Below are positions 10,301 to 17,510 of a DNA stretch of 40,945 bases, piece after piece (the stretch's first letter is position 1; every line of letters starts with the position of its first letter). A model generated the notes under the pieces. The model was not told where the DNA came from. It saw only the letters and a list, made by a program, of their open reading frames with translations, and ran no database searches. This DNA comes from Acidimicrobiia bacterium (GTDB lineage Bacteria; Actinomycetota; Acidimicrobiia; Acidimicrobiales; AC-14): contig JAHFUQ010000022.1 in the NCBI GenBank assembly GCA_023265045.1, forward strand, positions 1 to 40,945, read 5' to 3'. The position numbers and the translations under genes are program-made.

Positions 10301-13139
10301 CGCGACCTTCGACAGCAAGTCGGGCCGCATCGCGTCACGCACGGACGTCAACGGCCAGACGACGACCTATTCGTACGACAACTTCGGGCGGATCTCGGAC
10401 ATCCGCGCCCCGTTCGAACGGGCCACCGACAAGCCGACGGTCCACTTCGAGTACCACCCGACCGACGCCAAACCCCCGAGCTATTCGTGGGCAAAGGCGT
10501 CCCACTACGACGCCTTCAACCCCGGGAACACGATCGACACGGTGACGTTCGCCGACGGTCTCGGCCGCCAGACCCAGACCAAGCAGGACGCCACGCTGTT
10601 CCGGGGCGCGGGCACGCCGGCGGCCGACGTGCGGGTGGTCTCGGGAGCTCTCAAGCTCGACGAGCTCGGCCGGGTGGTGAGCGAGTGGTACCCCACCGAA
10701 CAGCCGCTCGGTGCGCCGGGCGACGAGGGCAAGTTCAGCACGGCCAAGCCGGCGACCCCTCCCAGGACAACCCTATGGAACCTGCTCGACTCCCCGCTCG
10801 AGGTGACGTTCCCCGACACCACCAAGGAGCGGACCACCTACGAGTTCGGAGGCCATTCCGACTTCGCCGCCACACTGTTCAAGACGACAGTGATCGACCG
10901 CGGCGACAAGCTGACGGTGACCTACACCGACGCCAGGCAGAACGTGATCGCCGTCGATGACGGTGTGCCGGCGATCCGCACCACGTACGGGTACGACGGG
11001 CTCGGTCAGCTGACCCAGGTCGTCGACCACGCAGGCAGCAAGACCACCCACACCTATGACCTGTTCGGTCGCAGGACTTCGACCAGTACGCCCGACGGCG
11101 GGCTGCTGGAGAAGAGGTGGGACACCGCCAGCAACCTCGTCGTGCAGATCGACCCCAATATGCGAGCCAACGGCGTCCAGACGAACTACAACTACGACGC
11201 CGACCGGCTCGTGTCGATCGACTACCCCCCGGGCACGCCCGATGTGACCTACACCTGGGGAGGCCCGGCGGCGCGGGGCGACGACAACGGCAACGGCTTC
11301 GGCCGGGTGATCGCCATTCACGACGGCGCGCGGGACCAGACGCTCGCCTACGACAAGATGGGGGACGTCGCCAAGGAAGTCTCGATGATGCTCGTGCACA
11401 ACCTCAACGACCCCGTGGGCCAGAAGGTCAACTTCACGACGACGTTCGACTACGACACGTTCGGCAGGCTGAAGGGACTGGTCTATCCCGACGGCCAGGC
11501 GCTCACCAATGCCTATGACTCGGGGGGCCTGCTGAAGAGCGTTTCGGGCAAGAAGGGAGCCACCCCGTACCCCTACGTCGACCGGCTCGAGTACGACGAG
11601 TTCTCGAACCGGCGGTTCGTGAAGGCGGGCAACGGCGTGACCACCGAGTACAGCTACAGCCCCACAACCCGGCGGCTGACCCGCCAGGTTACGAACACGC
11701 CCGTGCGGGAGATCCAGGACCTGAACTACGGCTACGACCCGGTCGGCAACGTGCGCAAGCTCGACAACCAGGTTCCGCCCCCGTCGCCCAACCTCTTCGG
11801 CGGGCCGAGTGTCCAGAACTACTCCTACGACCAGTACTACCGGCTCACTTCGGCCGATGGCACGTATACGGGAGCGCCGAACAAGGTCCGCACCTACACG
11901 TTCTCGAACGCCTACGACAACAGCGGCAACGTGAATGCCAAGAGCCAACTCGACAAGCTCGAAAAGACCATACAGAAACCGACTACGTACGACCTCGCAC
12001 TCACGTACCGGTCGGACAAGAAACACCAGCTCGACAAGGTCGGCAGCCGGCTCTACAAGTTCGACCCGAGCGGCAACTCCCTCGGTTGGGTCGACAGCAA
12101 GTCGGGTGCCCTCCGCACCGTGACGTGGGATGCCACCAACCGCGTCCGCAGCGTTTCGGACCAGGGCGGCACGACGACCTACGCCTACGACGAGTCCGGA
12201 CGGTTGGGCATCGAACGGGGCCCGCAGGGGGAGAAGGTGTTCGTCAACCCGTGGTACACGGTGGTGAACGCCTCCGTCATCTGGAAGAACGTCTTTGCCG
12301 GCGACGATCGAGTGGCCAGCCAACGCGTCTTCACCGACGGCACCTATGAGAAGTTCCGCTACTTCGCGCACAAAGACCTGCAGGGCAGCACCAACATGAT
12401 CACCGATGACAAGGCGCTCGTCTTCCAGCACTTCGAGTACTTCCCGAGCGGCGAGCAGTGGGTCGTGGAGCAGGGGACGGACAACCGGACGCCGTACGGG
12501 TTCACCGGGGCGTACTTCGACGAGGTCCGCCAGATGATCGACCTCGGGGCCCGCTGGTACGAGCCGAGGGAGCAGTTCCTCTACGCGCCCGACCCCGTGC
12601 TGCAGGACGACCCGGGCCAGGTGATCGACGACCCAGCGTTGCTGCCTGCGTACAGCTATGCCGAGTCGAACCCGCTCCGGCTGGTCGATCTCGACGGGCG
12701 GCGGTCGCAGGACGTGCAGAGGCAGCTCAAGGAGTTCGCCAACCTCATCAGCGACCCGACGAAGGCCCAGGCACTACAGGCGAACATCGACCGTCGCGCT
12801 CGGCGCGCCGAGCGGATGCAGCAGTCGAACGACCTCGCGAAGGTCCTGCAGAACCCGTTGGCCGCCAAAGCCATCCAGCAGCTCGTTGACGCCGCTGCCC
12901 AGCAGGCGGAGTCGGCGGCCGCTGCCGAGGCTGTGAGGGCGGCCCGCCAGGCGAAGTGGGAAGCCCGGGAGGAGCGCTTCAAGACGGTCAAGGACCTGCT
13001 CGAGGAGAAGCCGCTCCTTGAACTGAACTTCAAGAGAACCTCCGACGGCTTCAAGTTCGAAAGCTTCAAGGTCTCACCGACGCTCGGCCTGAAGCAGTTC
13101 ACGGTGAAGAAGAGCAAGAAGCTTCCGACGGGCAAGTAG
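4365..13139 (+). CDS. Giant secreted SpvB/TcB-like plus RHS (TcC-like) protein
   Basis: A 2,924-residue protein with a Sec-type signal (hydrophobic core at 10-24, likely cleavage after ADA at 30). Residues ~80 onward match an SpvB-type N-terminus (GSAQLSLPLGIPQGRGG). Ca-binding FG-GAP/VCBS-like D-x-N-x-D motifs begin at residues 505, 587, 1240, 1386, 1466 and 1570. A TcdB-middle-like block follows at ~1595-1720 (NLLMAVHNPLGGAINLDY). YD/RHS repeats run from ~1980 to 2700, and the RHS-associated core begins GFTGAYFDE at 2712 and ends VDLDG at 2778. In Tc toxins the B and C subunits form a hollow cocoon around the C-terminal toxin; here both halves are one chain. The last 146 residues are Ala/Lys-rich and unrecognised. 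A good ribosome site (GGGAGGGGAGA) precedes the ATG. No TcA-like gene is in the window. Toxin delivery or contact-dependent competition is inference; cell-surface adhesion is an alternative. Confidence 0.88.
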   Translation: MSVVRRPVRTVVLLVVLLVGFGSLPIPADAVVLGGAANSTLKREPQLTPAKLGDNSMPGLMYADPTEGIDLVDPPEANNQGSAQLSLPLGIPQGRGGVQPDLTLQYDSSGGSSWLGMGWDLNLGDITVDTEFGVPRYDPNRETETYLLDGVRLSPTAITGEPGPRVSDRADFTRQVDDDFDLIIRHGTNPTNYWWEIRTKMGGIRWYGATPDRGGPTGGVPDDDGTLVAGEGAFDTTAVLRDSDPSGNIYRWGLSAERDVGVNMMRYHYQQLDGIQIAGGGATGKQLYLTRIEYTDTSDVGGRPTDPFDDGSYQVRFLRDGDVGATKHRKDVAVSGRGGFLEVSPDLLRRVEVNYGAPTSGCPGATEANPHCIKPRSYNQLAKAFNFNYNVDGPYGKALLTSVDQIGSDNQVYATNGFEYFNEVRDGDDYNGFSSADWTSPNDGLGQQLVTQTLGGSALGSSNTIEADGHIYLGFAPFDPLKEGSIGGSVTIKGGVTESTAELLDINGDQLPDKVWRDGTDIKFRLNKARPGGEEKFDDDDHTAGGISTLSSEWNIGVGGAVEAYVGGSVQFSVAGEVAVGEAYFTDVNSDGLADLVEGGRVQFNHLDADGIPHFSADSGQTRVPVESKMLQLPPIDELQALEDQQRAQSPLQDTVRRWTAPFDGVISIVGPVTLDPQPDPLRPADPYKGDGVRVAIEHHTTSLIVPGTLLWAQSLASPGQVATPVGVSAVPVSAGDAIYFRLQSVDDGRRDQVKWDPVIQYVGQGEQLDVNGLDYFKYTASKEFTLGGRANISVQLPLDGHVKIGGTVHKARATTDDVTVLAVLTRQDGTTLSKTGPLVPAAATGDYPVAVEFDVHGPTDKKFDSIALKISTDSPVDVSGLSWTSDNGLDGPPMYYTTATKPDGTRITTVVNNEYVIQLHPLYDVALYTAKNTSEPQIAPVLFPDNGNSNTHETKQITGIEADVIATGLFANFALPGRVVFTVKDRGGYVCKGILTLQPVENGPPPADSFTCPAFDAKEGEPYWFDFTAPNAKLVALGGLHLSVEGVDDDHVVMHWPGAELDPDNMTVWPEAYRGWAFAGYNGDGSLATQPIDPTAFRLSKDDYPDPDEEDDHPDSFDDARPEMHSGYKNPTQGRSFPYIPFFLQNKDLKAGTVSSMDAVWRGLKENTVGAAAFVRSSRTAADDPSVTRLTGVGKGGETVSAVRKVGVTGPTFSAAVGAFVVGAALTFGTSFGMLDYVDMNGDGFPDVVAPGYVKYTGPRGAYYDGYKDQGGGVDPAQDITIGISVGFDGSVGDVNGNAEGDANSSGNTPKNGKAGKTKTSSSSAGAGDDGNDKEYGMSIGAEAEISNGFTNPVAPAGFEDVGKAIQELGEYVGIPTDFERELDDVNGDGLPDEILVKPGGVYVRLNLGYGFASEVKWADGGLETAFSAGISLEPGLGFQIFNRGYSGGIGISGDVDLPIYSWADLNGDDILDRMYRSGAEVKVSFGTGNGLGDEIDYGSFADGSIQLLGPLAVSGGEMAGLNETKGLGVGFDVTIPVGPLCIVGCWIIINPGVHVATSYSSTRVTVADINGDGYADSLASNEDSGVNVKLNKHGRTNLLMAVHNPLGGAINLDYDRDGNTVAQPNSVWTMTKVEVDDGRPGDGVDKQLTTYEYHGNKYSPLEREILGYETVIERQHADQSDANPYDDPVLRRIERHYRNETIFDQGLVTSVALQTPTGTPTPLKATTTAWKLVELKDLKDGPAAKEADLGRRDDDPADTRFFGMAVARLRTSVEHFWYDADGHEGQRTLSTYEYDDLGNVSLQIDEGESENPADNVKAITTWTSCQDSASADLKVPFPCPAPQPVGRVSPLWSPFRCPTWTSIPATFQVLDADGKAMRERNGSPALCDNSSVTHLEESLGGGVSALTELDYDEWGSYNHIVYPPNANGQRVRIDYVYDDEAGHANVAKTTRSICMTATADDDPCASDEPAGVLEVATATFDSKSGRIASRTDVNGQTTTYSYDNFGRISDIRAPFERATDKPTVHFEYHPTDAKPPSYSWAKASHYDAFNPGNTIDTVTFADGLGRQTQTKQDATLFRGAGTPAADVRVVSGALKLDELGRVVSEWYPTEQPLGAPGDEGKFSTAKPATPPRTTLWNLLDSPLEVTFPDTTKERTTYEFGGHSDFAATLFKTTVIDRGDKLTVTYTDARQNVIAVDDGVPAIRTTYGYDGLGQLTQVVDHAGSKTTHTYDLFGRRTSTSTPDGGLLEKRWDTASNLVVQIDPNMRANGVQTNYNYDADRLVSIDYPPGTPDVTYTWGGPAARGDDNGNGFGRVIAIHDGARDQTLAYDKMGDVAKEVSMMLVHNLNDPVGQKVNFTTTFDYDTFGRLKGLVYPDGQALTNAYDSGGLLKSVSGKKGATPYPYVDRLEYDEFSNRRFVKAGNGVTTEYSYSPTTRRLTRQVTNTPVREIQDLNYGYDPVGNVRKLDNQVPPPSPNLFGGPSVQNYSYDQYYRLTSADGTYTGAPNKVRTYTFSNAYDNSGNVNAKSQLDKLEKTIQKPTTYDLALTYRSDKKHQLDKVGSRLYKFDPSGNSLGWVDSKSGALRTVTWDATNRVRSVSDQGGTTTYAYDESGRLGIERGPQGEKVFVNPWYTVVNASVIWKNVFAGDDRVASQRVFTDGTYEKFRYFAHKDLQGSTNMITDDKALVFQHFEYFPSGEQWVVEQGTDNRTPYGFTGAYFDEVRQMIDLGARWYEPREQFLYAPDPVLQDDPGQVIDDPALLPAYSYAESNPLRLVDLDGRRSQDVQRQLKEFANLISDPTKAQALQANIDRRARRAERMQQSNDLAKVLQNPLAAKAIQQLVDAAAQQAESAAAAEAVRAARQAKWEAREERFKTVKDLLEEKPLLELNFKRTSDGFKFESFKVSPTLGLKQFTVKKSKKLPTGK

Positions 13140-13154
13140 TCACCGGGGAGAGTT

Positions 13155-13189
13155 GGGGCGGCGAGGTCGGTATCGGATCTCGCCGCCCC
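13155..13189 (+). terminator. Terminator hairpin after the giant gene
   Basis: A perfect 11-bp stem, GGGGCGGCGAG / CTCGCCGCCCC, with a 13-base loop starts 15 bases after the stop codon of the giant gene. There is no T-run, as is common in high-GC actinobacteria. Confidence 0.7.
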
Positions 13190-13539
13190 GCCCTCGACAG
13201 GCTTCCCACCGCTGCCCCATCGTGTGCAGTTGGCGATCACGATCGGCCGTTCAGGACCGCAACGCCATCGACGGCCACGCGCCCCCGGCGCGGTTGAGCT
13301 GACCCGAATTCGGGCCCCCGCCACCAACCGCCGCGCAGGCCAGGGCCGGTTCGTGAGGATCGGCCTTTCTGCTTGGTGCTCCGGTGTCCTCGCGGGAGAT
13401 CGGGTGACGCTAGGCGGGAGGCGCACACCGGCCTGGAGTGCACGTGCGACGACGGGCCGCCGGGGCAGCCGACGCCCGCGCCGCCGAGCACCCCTTTGCT
13501 AGCTTGATCCACGAGTTGGGCGGAAGTCGAAAGGGCTCC
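13190..13539. other. Intergenic stretch, 350 bases, no gene seen
   Basis: No frame here looks coding on either strand. The only structure noticed is a perfect 12-bp palindrome, CCCGAATTCGGG, at 13303-13314. In particular I see no open reading frame that could encode an immunity protein directly behind the giant RHS gene. A ribosome site (GAAAGGG, near 13530) at the right end belongs to the next gene. Confidence 0.5.
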
Positions 13540-14517
13540 GTGAGCGACGTATCGCGTGGACCGGGATGGTGGCGGGCGTCGGACGGCATGTGGTACCCGC
13601 CAGAGTCGCACCCTCGTTTTCGCGGGGACGCACAAGCGACGGGCTCCGACGAGCTGCATCCCTCGAAGCGGCCAGGGTGGTGGGTCGCGAGCGACGGACG
13701 GCGGTATCCGCCGCACCTGCACCCGACGTACCGCCCCCTCACTTCCCAACGGGCAGAGGCGGAGCCGGCAGCGGCCACAGTGGCCACGGCGGCGATTCAG
13801 GTCGACGCCCCGGCCCACGTCCCGGCGGACGACCATGAGGCGCCGAAGGCGGTCCGGAGGAAAAAATGGCTGCCGCGAGCCAAGGAAGGCGCAGTGTGGG
13901 TCGGGTTGGCAGTTCTCGTCATCGCCGCAGCGGCTAGCGATTTCGGAAAGGATCAGGCCCAAAGCGTGGCCTCGGGATCGTCGACGACGCAGGCGGCGCC
14001 GACGTCCACGGGCGGGACGATAGAGATCAAGACCCCGCCCGAGGGGCCACCTGCGACGGCGCCGGATGGCGGAAAGGATGGCGGCCAAGGCGTTGGCGCC
14101 GGACCGTCTACGACGGCGGCGGCGCCGACCCAAGCTCTGGCGACCTAAGCGGCGCCGGCGCAGGCGCCGACGACGCAATCGCCGACGACGCAAGCGCAGG
14201 CGGCGCCGGCGTCCACGAGCGCGACGACCAAGGTCAAGACCCCAGGCGAGTGGGCGCAACCCGCCGTGCCATACCACTCGCAAATGTTGGGTCTCTTCGA
14301 CGCCATCAGGTCGGCGGCGTCGAAGTCCGACCTGTCGACGGTGCAGAAGAAGGCCGGCGAGCTGGCCGATGTAGCGCGCAACCTACGGCTCGCCCTCGAG
14401 TCCAGCGGCCCACCGCCACCCGCCATCGCCGTCGAGGGGCAGGCCGTCATGGGGGCGGCGTCCGAGGTCGAACGGCGAGCGCGGGCCGTCGCCACCTGTG
14501 CCGGCGCCAGCGCGTAG
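13540..14517 (+). pseudogene. GWW-motif membrane protein split by an in-frame TAA
   Basis: The frame starts at a GTG preceded by GAAAGGG. It encodes two short motifs, PGWWRASDGMWYPP and PGWWVASDGRRYPP, which resemble the DUF2510-type domain at the N-terminus of many actinobacterial membrane proteins. A single membrane segment (WVGLAVLVIAAAASDF) and an Ala/Pro/Thr/Gln-rich linker follow. The TAA at 14146-14148 interrupts the linker, but the same frame continues in the same composition (AAPAQAPTTQSPTTQ...) into a folded-looking C-terminal domain (MLGLFDAIRSAASKSDLSTVQKK, and CAGASA at the end), stopping at TAG 14515-14517. CAA (Gln) is frequent nearby, so one C-to-T change explains the stop. 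An extracellular C-terminal domain on a tether is the likely intact design. Alternatives are a sequencing error or a truncated but functional N-terminal product. Confidence 0.7.
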
Positions 14518-14538
14518 CAGTGCCGCGCCTTTGCCCCG

Positions 14539-15908
14539 GTGGCGGCGCAGGAGGTGACGGGCGTTCCCGCGGCCGAGATCGAGCGCGCCGCGCAGGTGCT
14601 GTGGGATCACCGCCCGGTGGCCTTCTACACCTGGAGCGGCCTCGAGCAGCACAGCGGCACGACCCAGATCATCCGCGCCATCAATGTGCTCTACGCCCTG
14701 ACCGGCTGCCTCGACGCCCCCGGTGGCAACGTGTTGTTCACGTCCGTGCCGACGAACCCGATCGCCGGAGCGGAACTGCTCGACCCGGCGCAGCGGGCCA
14801 ACGCCATCGGCGTGGGCGATCGGCCGCTGGGGCCAGCCCACTACGGGTTCGTCACGGGCGAGGACTTCTACACCGCGATGCTGGAAGGTAGGCCCTACCG
14901 GCCGCGGGCGCTCGTGACTTTCGGGTCGAACCTGCTGATGGCCCACGGCGACAGCGGCCGCGGCCGGGAGGCGCTGCGGGCGCTCGACTTCCAGGTCCAC
15001 TTGGACCTGTTCATGTGCCCGACCGCGGAACAGGCCGACATCGTCCTTCCGGTCACGGGCGCCTTCGAGGCCGAGGGCCTCATGATCGGCTTCGAGGTCT
15101 CGCTTGAGGCCGAGTCGCTGGTGCAGCTGCGCGCCCCGCTCGTTCCGCCGGTGGGCGAGTCCCGCCCGGACATCGAGGTCATCTTCGACCTCGCCGTGCG
15201 GCTCGGGCTCGGCGACCGGTTCTTCGGTGGCAGCGTGGACGCCGGCTGGGCCCACCAGCTCGCGCCGAGCGGCGTGGCGCTCGAGCAGCTCCGCGCCCGC
15301 CCCGAGGGCGTGCGCGTGCCGCTTGAAACCCGCCACCGCAAATACGCCGCGATCGACGCTGGCGGCGCGCCCGCCGGATTCGCCACGCCCACGGGCCGGA
15401 TCGAGCTGTACGTCGAGGGCTTCCTCGACATCGGGCAACCGCCGGTCCCGACGTTCACGGAGCCGGCGTTGAGCCCCCGGTCCCGCCCTGACCTCGCCCG
15501 CAGGTTCCCGCTGGTGCTCACCTGCGCCAAGACCCTGCACTTCTGCGAGACCCAGCACCGCCAGGTTGCCAGCCTGCGCCGCCACGTCCCCGATCCGCTG
15601 GTCGAGCTGCACCCCGACACGGCCGCGGCGCGCGGCATCGGCGAAGGAGCCTGGGTGGAGATCACGACGCCCAAGGGCGCCGTACGGGCGCGCGCCGCCT
15701 TCAACGTCAGCCTCGCCCTGGACGTCGTGAGTGGGCAACACGGCTGGTTCGAAGCGTGCGAGGAGCTCGACCTGCCCGGCTACCCGCCTTCGGGCCGGGT
15801 AGCGCCAACCTCAACCTGGTGCTCAGCCAGACGCCCAGCGACCCGATAAGCGGCAGCTCCCCGCTGCGGGCCCAGGTCTGCGAGGTATCGCTCCTGCCCC
15901 AGCCCTGA
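14539..15908 (+). pseudogene. Molybdopterin oxidoreductase remnant, 5'-truncated and frameshifted
   Basis: The translation is the C-terminal half of a DMSO-reductase-family molybdopterin enzyme. It includes YTWSGLEQHSGTTQIIRAIN, LTGCLDAPGGNVLF, FGSNLLMAHGDSGRG, a 'PTAEQADIVLPVTGAFEAEG' segment and the terminal molydopterin-dinucleotide-binding barrel (LTCAKTLHFCETQHRQ). The iron-sulfur and first cofactor-binding parts that should precede it are absent; the preceding sequence is the end of another gene in the same frame. Near 15788 one base is missing: GYPPSGRVAP should continue as a GPGSANLNLVLSQTPSDP reading, found in the next frame and ending at TGA 15906-15908. The unbroken first frame would stop at 15849. 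With two independent lesions it is almost certainly non-functional. The original substrate (formate, nitrate or other) cannot be told. Confidence 0.85.
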
Positions 15909-16205
15909 GAGCCGGCGAGCGCCAGACTGACGATGCTTTCCCTAGCGGCGATCTATCGGCGTCGCGCCCTCGCCCAGCGCGACCCGTTGGCCTGTGAATG
16001 GCAGGGGTAGGCGTTCCACGACGCACGGCACTGGCGGGAGCCGATGACGTCCGACCGCGTGCGACCAACCTTCAGTGCTGCGGCGTCCGCCCGCCACTGC
16101 CTTACGGGCGTTCCCTTGCTCCGCGTAACGACGGGCTGCCTCGGCCCCCTCGGCGGCCACCCGAGGGACGGTTGCGCGGGGCATGTGCCATGCTGGCAGG
16201 TCGGG
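15909..16205. other. Intergenic stretch, nothing recognised
   Basis: About 300 bases between the molybdopterin remnant and the M15 peptidase. The peptidase frame is open back to an ATG at 16044, but the residues there are low-quality (Cys/His/Arg-rich) and I do not regard them as coding. No hairpin, promoter or RNA gene was identified. Confidence 0.4.
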
Positions 16206-17471
16206 ATGCCGAGAATGCAACGTGTGGGCGCGCAGCGCCGGGCGCGGGCGATGCCCCCGACCAGACACGGGCAGCGGCGGGACCTCAGGTTCGCCGACGT
16301 CCTCCGCCTGCAGCGGATGGCAGGCAACGCCGCGGTGACCGGGTTGCTGACCGGCCGGCCGACGGTTCAACGCCACCAGGGCATCGACCCGGCAGCGTCG
16401 GCTCACATCCCAACGACCGCCGAGCAGAAGGACATGCCGACCGTCGCCGAGGCGCCCGAGCTGCGGAAGGAGTACGGCGAGAACAAGCTCGAGTGGGTAG
16501 AGGTCGACAAGAGGATCAAGGAGGCGAACAAGACCCCGCCCACGACCGACGACGGGAAGAAGAAGCTCGAAGCCGACACCAAGCGCCTCAAGGAGATCAA
16601 CGACCGCCAGGCCGAGATCACCCGCAAGTTGAAGGTGCGGGTCAAAGGCGACGAGGAGGAGACGCTCAAGCGCAACGGCATCAAGGGCGGCTCGGCGGCA
16701 TGGTTCGCCGACGTCAAGCCCATGACGTTCCTCGACCGGCCGGCGACCGTGCACAAGCTGCTCGCCGACCGGCTGCGCAGCGCTGAGGCGGTTCTAAAAA
16801 ACCTCCCCAAGCCCGCCAACGGCTGGGTGCAGGAGGGCCACAGCACGCTGCGCGAGCCCGGCCAGAGCTTGCACTCGTTCGGCCTGGCGATCGACCTCAA
16901 CCCGGCCACCAACCCGTTCCTGGTGCGTGCGACAGGAACGTACGAGCCGGCCGCATGGAGCACGGCCATCATCGACGCCATCAACCGGGCCATCGTCCTC
17001 GTGCTCGGGAAGGACCCAACGGCCTTCGCCTTCTTCACGCGTCCGGATGAGGCCGACAAGGACACGCGCGCCGAGAAGAGCTATGACAAGGTCAAGGAAG
17101 CCTCCGACGCGCTGAAGAAGTACCTGACCCTCGCGGACAAGGCCAAACTGCCTGAGCTCGAAGCTCTCCTCGCCTACGATCCCAAGAAGCGCACGGCTGC
17201 GGCATGGGTGAAGCTCATCAAGGCGGACAAGACCGCGATCAAGAACACCGGGGCGGCCAAGAGATGGAAGAGCCCCCAGGAGGGCTTCCTGAACCTCAAC
17301 AAGGATCTCGTCAAGGCGATGACCGCCAGCACCGGCGCGGGCCTGACGTGGCTGGGCGATGACACCATCGCGGGGCGGGACATCATGCATTTCGACGTGC
17401 GGGGCGTGGGTCCGATCAAGGGAATCTGGAACTCGGAGAACAAGACCTACACCGGCCTCGGGTCAGGCTGA
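16206..17471 (+). CDS. M15-type peptidase with injection-system-like N-terminus
   Basis: A 421-residue protein without signal peptide. Residues 35-44 read LQRMAGNAAV and 54-56 VQR, a pattern I associate with proteins linked to extracellular contractile injection systems (including DUF4157 proteins) in actinobacteria. A Lys/Glu-rich helical stretch follows (~85-160). The C-terminal half is an M15/VanY-like D-Ala-D-Ala or L,D-type peptidoglycan peptidase: STLREPGQSLHSFGLAIDL supplies H223 and D230, and DIMHFDV supplies D392 and H395, the expected zinc-ligand and catalytic pattern. About 160 residues lie between the two halves of the site, longer than in minimal M15 enzymes. The start at 16206 follows AGGTCGGG; ATG 16044 is an alternative. 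A terminator hairpin follows. Wall cleavage in a target or self is inferred; no injection-system structural gene is visible. Confidence 0.75.
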   Translation: MPRMQRVGAQRRARAMPPTRHGQRRDLRFADVLRLQRMAGNAAVTGLLTGRPTVQRHQGIDPAASAHIPTTAEQKDMPTVAEAPELRKEYGENKLEWVEVDKRIKEANKTPPTTDDGKKKLEADTKRLKEINDRQAEITRKLKVRVKGDEEETLKRNGIKGGSAAWFADVKPMTFLDRPATVHKLLADRLRSAEAVLKNLPKPANGWVQEGHSTLREPGQSLHSFGLAIDLNPATNPFLVRATGTYEPAAWSTAIIDAINRAIVLVLGKDPTAFAFFTRPDEADKDTRAEKSYDKVKEASDALKKYLTLADKAKLPELEALLAYDPKKRTAAAWVKLIKADKTAIKNTGAAKRWKSPQEGFLNLNKDLVKAMTASTGAGLTWLGDDTIAGRDIMHFDVRGVGPIKGIWNSENKTYTGLGSG

Positions 17472-17472
17472 G

Positions 17473-17500
17473 CCGGAGCCGCTCCGTCGGAAGGCTCCGG
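17473..17500. terminator. Hairpin between convergent M15 and SpoU genes
   Basis: A perfect 8-bp stem, CCGGAGCC / GGCTCCGG, with a 12-base loop starts two bases after the peptidase stop and ends ten bases before the methyltransferase stop, so it could end transcription from both sides. Confidence 0.6.
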
Positions 17501-17510
17501 ATCTGAGTGA

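Noticed and set aside
10773-12431. 552-codon minus-strand open frame
   Set aside because: Antisense to the RHS repeats; the plus strand carries regular YD motifs.
13190-13539. Hidden immunity gene behind the RHS toxin
   Set aside because: Every frame on both strands was read. None has a start, ribosome site and coding-like third positions over more than a few dozen codons.
14146-14148. TAA read as a recoded sense codon
   Set aside because: Known recoding uses UGA (selenocysteine) or UAG (pyrrolysine). No SECIS-like hairpin is seen, and a single nonsense mutation from CAA is simpler.
14100-14230. Short repeats suggesting a CRISPR or VNTR array
   Set aside because: The repetition is of codons for Ala, Pro, Thr and Gln in a protein linker; there are no constant repeats with unique spacers.
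14539-15849. Intact small molybdopterin enzyme
   Set aside because: The iron-sulfur and first cofactor domains are missing, and the expected C-terminal residues are in the next frame to 15908, so it is a remnant.
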